In this document: piece by piece, positions 16,039 to 22,779 of the stretch
Position numbering within the stretch: position 1 is the stretch's first letter
Layout of the letters: each line of letters starts with the position of its first letter
From: Pseudomonadota bacterium
GTDB lineage: Bacteria > Pseudomonadota > Gammaproteobacteria > Burkholderiales > Burkholderiaceae_C
NCBI GenBank assembly: GCA_029561195.1
Contig: JAKQJK010000221.1
Coordinates: 1-57,610, forward strand
Direction of reading: 5' to 3'
Length of the DNA stretch: 57,610 nucleotides
Program-made: the position numbers and the translations under genes
Notes under the pieces: model-generated
Told to the model about the DNA's origin: nothing
What the model saw: the letters and a program-made list of their open reading frames with translations, nothing else
Databases searched by the model: none

Positions 16039-17707
16039 GGTTTATTTCCTCCAAGGTGGTTTCGCCTTTCAGGGCCAAGACAAGGGCTGCATCGCGCAGG
16101 CTGGTGAAGCCATTGGTTCGAGCAGATTGACGAATCTGCGACAAGGGCGCACGCTGTACCAGTTGCTCGCGGAGAATGTCGGTCATTGGAAGCGTCTCCG
16201 CAATTGCGCGACGCCCCTTGTAGCCAGTACCTCGACAGTGGGCGCAGCCCAGACCCCGTTTGAAATTTGCCTCTAGATTGCGCTCTGGTTTGATGCCGCT
16301 GTGACGGAGCATTTTGAGTGGTTCGTCCGTGGGAGTGGCGCAGTGCGGACAGTTCATCCGCAGCAATCGCTGTGCCACGATGCCATTTAGCGCGGCGACT
16401 AGGCTGTAACTATCGACGCCCATGTTGGCAAACCGCCCAATGACGTCGAAGACGTTGTTGGCGTGTACCGTGGTAAACACTTGATGCCCCGTCAGTGCGG
16501 CTTGTACGGCAATGTGAGCGGTTTCGGCATCGCGTATTTCGCCCACCATGATTTTGTCTGGGTCGTGACGCAATATGGATCTCAATCCTTTTACAAAAGT
16601 GAGTCCCTTCTTTTCGTTTACTGGAATTTGTAGGACGCCGGGCAATTGATATTCGATTGGGTCCTCAATCGTTATGATCTTGTCCAACCCGGTATTAATC
16701 TCAGACAGAGCGGCGTACAGCGTTGTTGTCTTTCCGCTACCAGTTGGTCCGGTCACCAGCAGTAAGCCATAGGGCATCTGCGACGCATCGCGAATAAAGT
16801 TTAGGACGCTTTTGTCGAAGCCCAAGGTGTCCAGAGTAAGGGCTTGAAACTGGCCTGTCAGGTGCTTTCGGTCGAGCACCCGCAGGACTGCATCTTCACC
16901 AAAAAGGTTTGGCATGATCGATACGCGAAAGTCGATCTCGCGCGAGTCGACAACCACTTGAAAGCGTCCATCCTGCGGAATCCTACGCTCTGCGATGTCG
17001 AGTTCAGACACGACTTTGATGCGCGAAATTGCCTGGTGCGCGAGGTCGATGTTGTCAATTTGCTTGATGACTTCAAGCACGCCGTCGATTCGATATTTGA
17101 TAACCATGCCGCCAGGATGCGTTTCAAGGTGAATATCACTTGCGCCGCTTCTGAGGGCGTCGTACAGCGTTGAATCCACCAGTCTTACCACGGGACTCTC
17201 GGTGGCATCGATCCCCGATATTGAAATCGATGTCGTCGAACTTCCCGTTGGGAGGTTGACTTCTTGCTGCACCTTAACTGCATCCATTGCACGCACAGAC
17301 TTTTCGGCGGAGACCAGATATGCATGAAGATCCGCGCTTGTTGCTAGAGCCAAGCGGGTGGATTGTTGTTGTAGTCGTACCTCCAACCAGTGACGAAGTC
17401 GGGTGTCCATTGGGTCGGTTACAACCACCGTTAGCTGGGTCTCTGAGTCCAGGCGCCCAATTAAGCAGTTACGCCGCTGGCATTCGGAAAACGAGACCTG
17501 GTTGAAATCGGGTTTTAATCTGCGAAGGCTCGCCATATCGAGATCTGCGAGTTTGAAGTATTTCGCTGCCAGAGGCAGCAAATCTCCCTCGCTCAATTTC
17601 ATTTGATCTGCAATCCATGCCATTCGCGATCGTGAGCCTGAGTCTTGAAGTGCATCTCGAATCAGGGATGCGTCCAATTGGCGGGCGGGTTCCAGAATAG
17701 CGCTCAT
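16019..17707 (-). CDS. gspE: Type II secretion/pilus assembly ATPase
   Basis: 562 aa. An N-terminal MshEN-type domain (about 1-140), then the secretion ATPase core: Walker A GPTGSGKTT (320-328), Asp box (IITIEDPIEY), Walker B IMVGE with Glu390, His box (TGHQVFTTVHANN). The zinc tetracysteine is complete: Cys453, Cys456, Cys488, Cys491. Full-length GspE/PilB size. It powers pseudopilus growth from the cytoplasm. The end overlaps the PilM-like gene by 20 bases. Confidence 0.96.
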   Translation of the reverse strand: MSAILEPARQLDASLIRDALQDSGSRSRMAWIADQMKLSEGDLLPLAAKYFKLADLDMASLRRLKPDFNQVSFSECQRRNCLIGRLDSETQLTVVVTDPMDTRLRHWLEVRLQQQSTRLALATSADLHAYLVSAEKSVRAMDAVKVQQEVNLPTGSSTTSISISGIDATESPVVRLVDSTLYDALRSGASDIHLETHPGGMVIKYRIDGVLEVIKQIDNIDLAHQAISRIKVVSELDIAERRIPQDGRFQVVVDSREIDFRVSIMPNLFGEDAVLRVLDRKHLTGQFQALTLDTLGFDKSVLNFIRDASQMPYGLLLVTGPTGSGKTTTLYAALSEINTGLDKIITIEDPIEYQLPGVLQIPVNEKKGLTFVKGLRSILRHDPDKIMVGEIRDAETAHIAVQAALTGHQVFTTVHANNVFDVIGRFANMGVDSYSLVAALNGIVAQRLLRMNCPHCATPTDEPLKMLRHSGIKPERNLEANFKRGLGCAHCRGTGYKGRRAIAETLPMTDILREQLVQRAPLSQIRQSARTNGFTSLRDAALVLALKGETTLEEINRVTPIE

Positions 17708-17731
17708 ACGGAAGTTTCTTTCACGGGGTGA

Positions 17732-18964
17732 CTATTGAAGGCTGGAAGCCAGATCAAAAATTGGCAAATACATCAACACGACAATCGCTCCGACCACGAG
17801 GCCAATGAAAATCATGAGTAGTGGCTCGAACAATCGACTGGTCATCTCAATTGAGCGCTGTAATCGTGACTCATGAAATTGCGCAATTCGTTCTAAAATT
17901 TCGGCCAGCGCCCCCGTGCGCTCGGCAACTGCCAACATGCTGGATGCAACCGGATCAGCCAGTTGCGCGCCTTCCAGCGAGTTGCTTAAGCTGCGCCCTT
18001 CATGAATGAACTGAATTGCTTGATTAAGGCGCTTGCGATCCACATCGCCCAGCAAGGTTGAGCTAAGTTGAAGCGCGCGGGGTGCCGCGATACCACCTCG
18101 CACCAGCATGCCGGTGGTCCGATACAACTGGGCGTGACGAAACTTCCGCATTGTTGGACCAATCAGTGGGATCGACTCGATCCAACCAGACTTGCCACCG
18201 AAGCGAAGCATGTAATTCCCAACGGCAAAAATCGCAATAAGCATTCCTAGCCCGAGCACGACAATTTCCCAAGCGTGCTTAGCAGCAAACCGTCCCCAGG
18301 ACATCAAGAGTTGCGAAGTCCAAGGTAGCTCGTGCCGAGCGCTTTCAATTAGCACAGCAAATTTGGGTACGACGACGGTCATCAGGAATAGGATGACCAG
18401 GCAACCCACGGCCAGGAGCAATACTGGATATACGGCTGAGCCAACCACCTTATCTCTCAGCGCTTTGATGGTGAGTTGATGTTCTGCGTACCGGCGAAGG
18501 GCAGTGCCGAGATCACCCGTTTGCTCACTTGCACTTACGGTAGCGATCAATAGCGGTGGATAACGCCCAGGAATTCGCTGCAATGCGGTGGACAGCGGTA
18601 AGCCCTCTGAAACACCCTTGACGATGTCCAGTATGGCATTGCGAGACTGAATGACGCTTTCTTTAGTCGCCAAGGTCTTTAATGCTTCCATGACAGACAA
18701 ACCAGCCGCCAATAATGAAGAGAGCTCAAACGAGAAATTGGCTATATCAAGGCGCATATGCTCCGACGCCTGCCAATTGCCAGTGAGGGAGTTCGGGCGG
18801 CTTTGCGGGTTGCAACTCAGGACCTGCATACCATCTCGAGCAGCACGGGTACACGCTGAGGCGGTGTCTTGCGCGTTGAGATTTATTACCTGCACATTGC
18901 CATTTGCCATGCGAACGATGAGTTCGAAGGGCGTGCTCACTTGAGATGAACCGATCGCTGCCAT
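17732..18964 (-). CDS. gspF: Type II secretion inner-membrane platform protein
   Basis: 410 aa. Two GspF domains, the first starting near FELSSLLAAGLSVMEALKTL, with three membrane helices (VYPVLLLAVGCLVILFLMTV; IVVLGLGMLIAIFAVG; LLMIFIGLVVGAIVVLMYLP). Conserved GspF phrases SEQTGDLGTAL and AVAERTGALAEIL are present. It is the membrane platform that couples the ATPase to pseudopilin extraction. Separated by 24 bp from the ATPase gene and 12 bp from gspG. Confidence 0.95.
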   Translation of the reverse strand: MAAIGSSQVSTPFELIVRMANGNVQVINLNAQDTASACTRAARDGMQVLSCNPQSRPNSLTGNWQASEHMRLDIANFSFELSSLLAAGLSVMEALKTLATKESVIQSRNAILDIVKGVSEGLPLSTALQRIPGRYPPLLIATVSASEQTGDLGTALRRYAEHQLTIKALRDKVVGSAVYPVLLLAVGCLVILFLMTVVVPKFAVLIESARHELPWTSQLLMSWGRFAAKHAWEIVVLGLGMLIAIFAVGNYMLRFGGKSGWIESIPLIGPTMRKFRHAQLYRTTGMLVRGGIAAPRALQLSSTLLGDVDRKRLNQAIQFIHEGRSLSNSLEGAQLADPVASSMLAVAERTGALAEILERIAQFHESRLQRSIEMTSRLFEPLLMIFIGLVVGAIVVLMYLPIFDLASSLQ

Positions 18965-18976
18965 GGTCGATCCGCC

Positions 18977-19489
18977 TTAAGGTGTCCAAGACGCTACGTC
19001 TGACGCTTCGCCTGAACCGCCGGCTTGTCCATCAGAGCCCAAAGACGACAAATCGTAGTCCCCGTGGTCTCCCGGAGCCTTGTAGATATAGTTTGCGCCC
19101 CAAGGGTCTGGTGGGACAGCCTTCTTCAGATAGGGGCCTGCCCATTTCTCAAGGTTCTGCGGGCGGGAGTTCAAGGCCGCCAGCCCAGGATCGGTAGTAG
19201 GGTAACTACCCACGTCTAGACGGTACTGATCGAGCGCCTTCTCGAGTGAATCAATCTGTGCGCGGGCGATTTTTGTATTGGACTTGCTGACCTGATCAAA
19301 GTATCTTGGAGCTACTAAACCGGCAAGTAGACCAATGATAACAATGACGACCAGCAACTCCAGTAGCGTGAAGCCTCGGCCTCGAAGACGGCCGAATGTG
19401 TCACTTTTCCGGAAGCCCAATCTAGTGGCTGCATTGACGTCGTGCGACGCCTCCACACCTATCAAAATTTTCAAAATCGGAAAGTACAC
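18977..19489 (-). CDS. gspG: Major pseudopilin
   Basis: 170 aa. Prepilin site RGFTLLELLVVIVIIGLLAG with Glu5, then the canonical GspG body: LEKALDQYRLDVGSYPTTDP, GPYLKKAVPPDPWG and the calcium-loop end YDLSSLGSDGQAGG. As first gene of the operon it encodes the main fibre subunit. The GTG at 19489 gives an unusually long leader (38 residues before the Gly-Phe site); an internal GTG at V12 would shorten it to 27 but has no ribosome site. Start therefore uncertain, identity is not. Confidence 0.95.
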   Translation of the reverse strand: MYFPILKILIGVEASHDVNAATRLGFRKSDTFGRLRGRGFTLLELLVVIVIIGLLAGLVAPRYFDQVSKSNTKIARAQIDSLEKALDQYRLDVGSYPTTDPGLAALNSRPQNLEKWAGPYLKKAVPPDPWGANYIYKAPGDHGDYDLSSLGSDGQAGGSGEASDVASWTP

Positions 19490-19519
19490 CTTGAGCCCCT
19501 ATCTGTCATATGCCTGACC

Positions 19520-19543
19520 GAACACGTCTGATCGGATGTGTTC
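19520..19543. promoter_or_regulatory. 24-bp dyad in the secretion operon leader
   Basis: GAACAC and GTGTTC form perfect 6-bp arms around a 12-bp core that is itself nearly symmetric around GATC. It lies between the likely -10 element and the gspG start, so it could be an operator for the orphan NarL-type regulator or a transcript hairpin. Symmetry is seen; function is inference. Confidence 0.4.
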
Positions 19544-19575
19544 AATATAGGAGCTCACCTTAAGACAATCTTAAA
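19544..19575 (-). promoter_or_regulatory. Putative secretion-operon promoter with PmrA-box-like direct repeat
   Basis: On the minus strand TTTAAG-N5-CTTAAG (19559-19575) is followed nine bases later by TATATT (19544-19549), a good -10. The half-site and 11-bp period match the direct repeat bound by PmrA/QseB-type OmpR-family regulators (consensus near YTTAAG-N5-YTTAAG, from general knowledge). Such boxes usually overlap a weak -35, and no good -35 is visible. A regulator of this type is encoded 2.3 kb away (21827-22576). Confidence 0.5.
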
Positions 19576-19580
19576 ATTCT

Positions 19581-19608
19581 GGGTAGTAGCCCTACCCGCG
19601 AGGGCGGG
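19581..19608. other. Two overlapping hairpins, mutually exclusive
   Basis: GGGTAG (19581-19586) pairs with CTACCC (19592-19597), and CCCGC (19595-19599) pairs with GCGGG (19604-19608). The two stems share bases 19595-19597, so only one can form. They lie upstream of the secretion promoter and 150 bp before the lytic transglycosylase. No run of T follows, so a terminator is unlikely. Confidence 0.35.
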
Positions 19609-19760
19609 TTATGTCGAGCGTGAAATATTCCTCAGAAGCCGAGATTTGAAAGGCGTGAAAAATGACCGAATCTTCCTTGACAGGCTGGAAAATTTGTAGC
19701 CGAATGCCTTGGTTGAGTACAAATCTCTTGTAAAAGAAAAAACTGATTGTTGTGTCGAAC

Positions 19761-20408
19761 ATGCAGCTTTATGAAGCAACCCGATCCCTCTTGCCAGCAA
19801 CGATGTGTTGCTTGTATTTGGCAGTCCCTCTGACAGGACACTGTCAAGTCTACGTAGGTTCGGCAGTGTCAGGCGGAGCCGTAACACTTTCCAATTTTCA
19901 GTCTATCGATGCACCAGAGCTATTGCTCCCGGCAATTGTGGAGTTTGCACCGGTGAAGCCTGGGGTTGTTAAAGCTGAGACGAGACAGATCGCATCTATC
20001 CCCGCAAAAGCCGAAAGACTACGGGGTTTGATCGAATCTGTTGCTGGCACAGTTAATGTGGCGCCGCGTTTGATCCACGCGGTGATATCGGCCGAATCAA
20101 ACTACGAGCCGAAGGCGGTGTCTCCGCGCGGAGCAATAGGTTTGATGCAATTGATGCCCGCGACTGCAAGGCGGTTTGGTGTGAACGATCCCTTTGTTGA
20201 GAAAGACAACGTCTTCGCCGGGGCAAGCTATCTGAAATGGCTGATGGGATATTTTGAAGGGGACGTTGAACTGGTACTTGCTGCCTATAACGCCGGTGAA
20301 CAGGCCGTTGTCAAGGCTGGGCGCAAGGTGCCTCAATACCCCGAGACTCAGGCCTATGTCCGCCGCATCATGGCGGATTTACGTTCAACAGGGGCCTTGC
20401 CGCTTTGA
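19761..20408 (+). CDS. Lytic transglycosylase (SLT family)
   Basis: 215 aa from ATG 19761; an in-frame GTG at 19752 would add three residues and neither start has a clear ribosome site. A signal peptide region (LLPATMCCLYLAVPLTG) precedes a C-terminal SLT domain with the catalytic Glu in AVISAESNYEPKA, GLMQLMPATA and AAYNAGEQAV. It cleaves peptidoglycan strands. Being divergent from a secretion operon that must cross the cell wall, it may open local gaps for the secretin or pseudopilus, as specialised transglycosylases do for other systems. Length is typical of small family members. Confidence 0.92.
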   Translation: MQLYEATRSLLPATMCCLYLAVPLTGHCQVYVGSAVSGGAVTLSNFQSIDAPELLLPAIVEFAPVKPGVVKAETRQIASIPAKAERLRGLIESVAGTVNVAPRLIHAVISAESNYEPKAVSPRGAIGLMQLMPATARRFGVNDPFVEKDNVFAGASYLKWLMGYFEGDVELVLAAYNAGEQAVVKAGRKVPQYPETQAYVRRIMADLRSTGALPL

Positions 20409-20460
20409 TGGAGTTTTTCAACTTTTGTTGACATTCCAGCTTTGAACGTGCGCGAAGAAG

Positions 20461-21834
20461 TTATGTCAAGCGGCGAAAAATGACTTTTGCCCGCAACCCT
20501 CCAAGGGGCGAGTCCAATAGTTCTATTTTGGCCCGATGCAATTCCGCGACCTGTGCCGCGATAGACAGACCCAGACCAACACCGTCAGAGCCACTTTTCC
20601 CGAGACGATTGAATTTTTCAAAAGCGCTCTCGCGTGCCTGGACCGGAATGCCCGGGCCTGTGTCGTCAATTGTCAGGATTACATCTTCACCTTGTCCTTG
20701 AGTTCGTACATGGACACTGCCACCCTCCGGGCAGTAAAGGATTGCATTGGCAATCAGGTTTCGCATCAACATGTAAATGGCGAAATCCAGTCCTTGTATC
20801 TGATCCTCAGCAAACTCCACCGTCAACTTTACTTTCCTGGCGTGTGCTTTTGGAGCAAGTTCGTCCATCACCTGCTCATAGATGTTGGACAGGCTGACAG
20901 GCAAGTTGCTCCACTCAACATCCCCACCGGTGCTTTCCACTTTAGCCAGATCGATCAACTGCTCTATAACCCGTTTTGCCTTGTCCACACCTAGCAGCAC
21001 AGAATTCAACGAATCTTGAAGTTCATACTGATCCCTGGCCTTGCTTGCGATTTGGGCTTGTGCACGTATGCCCGCCAAAGGTGTTCTCAGTTCATGAGCA
21101 GCGACAGAAGTAAACCGATGTTCTACCGACATGGCATGGCTGACGCGCCTGAAAAGAGAGTCAAGTGATTGCACGATCGGCAGAATTTCTCGCGGCGGAT
21201 TTTCCACAATTGTTGTTGTGACATCCCCGGGGCCACGGGCCTGCAAGTTTGCCGCCAGCTGGTCGAGGGATTGAAAAGTGCGTTTCAACAGCAATTGAAT
21301 GACAAACAGTACGATTCCCAGCGGAAGCAAAATGAACGTCAGATATTTAACAGCTACATAACCAATTTGAACCATGCGATCAGGTGAGCGCTCCGCCACC
21401 TGGACGACGATTTCCCGATCTGGTGTTGCCGCGACATACACCGTGAAGTCCTCGCCCTGAATTTTTATCCGATTGTGTCCGATAGTGTCAAATGGCACTA
21501 TCGATTGCGACCCAGGCGCGTTAAAACTGCGGAGCAGTTTCGATCCGTTGTGCAGCCAGACCTGGTATTTGTTCGGACCAATTGCAGGGAAATCCCCAGT
21601 CAGTTGAGAGTCTGATTCCTGACTGGTCCAGGACGTTCCGGTGAGGTGCTGCTTTGCTGATTGAAGAATTTCCTGTGCCAGCAGTTCAACACGCTCTTCG
21701 GCAAGATGGTCGTCTTCAACGGCAGCAGCGCGATACATGCCAACGCTGCCAAATAGCAGCCCGGTGGCCATCGCGAAAGTCGATATCAACCCAACCCTGG
21801 CCTGCAACGACCAGTTTGACGAAATCTCAGGCAT
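20461..21834 (-). CDS. Sensor histidine kinase (QseC/PmrB-like)
   Basis: 457 aa. Membrane helices at about 15-35 and 163-183 enclose a periplasmic sensor region. The H-box is FTSVAAHELRTPLAG with His247, the N-box is NLIANAILYCPEGG, and DDTGPGI and GVGLGLSI form the ATP lid. It phosphorylates the response regulator whose gene overlaps its start by eight bases. The signal is unknown; PmrB relatives sense metal ions or acid, and QseC relatives other cues. It ends just before, and converges with, the transglycosylase gene. Confidence 0.94.
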   Translation of the reverse strand: MPEISSNWSLQARVGLISTFAMATGLLFGSVGMYRAAAVEDDHLAEERVELLAQEILQSAKQHLTGTSWTSQESDSQLTGDFPAIGPNKYQVWLHNGSKLLRSFNAPGSQSIVPFDTIGHNRIKIQGEDFTVYVAATPDREIVVQVAERSPDRMVQIGYVAVKYLTFILLPLGIVLFVIQLLLKRTFQSLDQLAANLQARGPGDVTTTIVENPPREILPIVQSLDSLFRRVSHAMSVEHRFTSVAAHELRTPLAGIRAQAQIASKARDQYELQDSLNSVLLGVDKAKRVIEQLIDLAKVESTGGDVEWSNLPVSLSNIYEQVMDELAPKAHARKVKLTVEFAEDQIQGLDFAIYMLMRNLIANAILYCPEGGSVHVRTQGQGEDVILTIDDTGPGIPVQARESAFEKFNRLGKSGSDGVGLGLSIAAQVAELHRAKIELLDSPLGGLRAKVIFRRLT

Positions 21835-22576
21835 GCTGCGCGGCTGACAATGCCTTGTCCAGCGGCGCTACGTGGCGATTGGTTTGCGTGTGGAGTGACG
21901 GTGCCAACTGATGCAACGGAGCAATTTGGTAACCGGCTCCGCGAACTGTATGGATGAGATGTGCCCCAAATTTTCGCCGAAGCATGTGAACATAGACTTC
22001 GATCGCGTTGCTTTCGACTTCTTCACCCCACCCATACAGCGCCTCTTCTATCTGCGCACGTGTCAACACCTGATTTTTTCGTCGAACGAGAACCTCCAGC
22101 ACCCAGAATTCCCGATGTGTCAACGAAATGGGTTCACCACCCCAAGTCGCTCCGAATCTCAAGGGGAACAGGGTTAATGGGCCGTGGACAGATGCACCCG
22201 CATCGGCATCTTCGGTGGGTAACCGGCGAAGCAAGGACCGAATCCTGGCGGACAACTCATCCAGATCAAAAGGTTTTACGAGGAAATCATCAGCACCCAT
22301 ATTCAACAAAGTGACCTTGTCTTGAATACTCCCCCGGGCGGTAACCACGATCACGGGTATATGCGGGCTCTTGGCCCGCAAACGCTGAAGGAGAAATTCA
22401 CCGCTATCGTCGGGGAAGCCCAGATCCAGGATCACGAAATCATACTGGTGGTTAGCAACTGCACTATCAAAGTCGCGTCCAGTCTTAACCCAGTCAACGG
22501 CAAACCCGGAGCGACAGGTCGACTTATAGACCGCATCCCCCAGTACCGAATCGTCTTCAGCGAGCAGGATTCGCAC
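21827..22576 (-). CDS. OmpR-family response regulator (QseB/PmrA-like)
   Basis: 249 aa. Receiver domain with Asp8, Asp9, phospho-acceptor Asp51 (VILDLGFPD) and the conserved Lys in FLVKPF. The C-terminal winged helix has LTHREFWVLEVLVRRKN and VYVHMLRRKFG. A 25-residue tail after the winged helix is longer than usual. Regulators of this subfamily bind 11-bp-spaced direct repeats like the one in the secretion promoter at 19559-19575, so that operon is a candidate target. First gene of a two-gene operon. Confidence 0.94.
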   Translation of the reverse strand: MRILLAEDDSVLGDAVYKSTCRSGFAVDWVKTGRDFDSAVANHQYDFVILDLGFPDDSGEFLLQRLRAKSPHIPVIVVTARGSIQDKVTLLNMGADDFLVKPFDLDELSARIRSLLRRLPTEDADAGASVHGPLTLFPLRFGATWGGEPISLTHREFWVLEVLVRRKNQVLTRAQIEEALYGWGEEVESNAIEVYVHMLRRKFGAHLIHTVRGAGYQIAPLHQLAPSLHTQTNRHVAPLDKALSAAQHA

Positions 22577-22603
22577 AGCAATCCCTCATGGAAAAAGAAA
22601 TAT

Positions 22604-22619
22604 GTAAACAATTGTCTAC
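22604..22619. promoter_or_regulatory. Near-perfect palindrome upstream of the response regulator
   Basis: GTAAACAATTGTCTAC is symmetric except for one base pair and contains the 8-bp palindrome ACAATTGT. It lies 28 bp before the regulator start in a divergent intergenic region. Operator role is inferred from position. Confidence 0.35.
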
Positions 22620-22638
22620 TTGATCGCCTACTTCACAA

Positions 22639-22654
22639 TAGTCCGTTCGGACTA
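22639..22654. promoter_or_regulatory. Inverted repeat between regulator and diguanylate cyclase genes
   Basis: TAGTCCG-TT-CGGACTA has perfect 7-bp arms. It lies in the 203-bp region between the divergent regulator (22576) and GGDEF gene (22780). It could be an operator or a cruciform; no run of T supports a terminator. The rest of this intergenic stretch shows nothing I can name. Confidence 0.4.
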
Positions 22655-22779
22655 ATGCCGGGGATTTCCGTGACAAAATCCTCGAAAATCTGGACTGGGT
22701 TTTTTTACCCATATGGTTTCGGTGGGCAGGTGTTGAACGGCCCAGTTTCAGGTCGGTTTCGTGAAGGTGGAAAACGCAG

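Noticed and set aside
22697-22710. GGGT-TTTTTT-ACCC hairpin as a terminator
   Set aside because: Four-base stem only, no stop codon upstream on the matching strand, and it lies between divergent genes.
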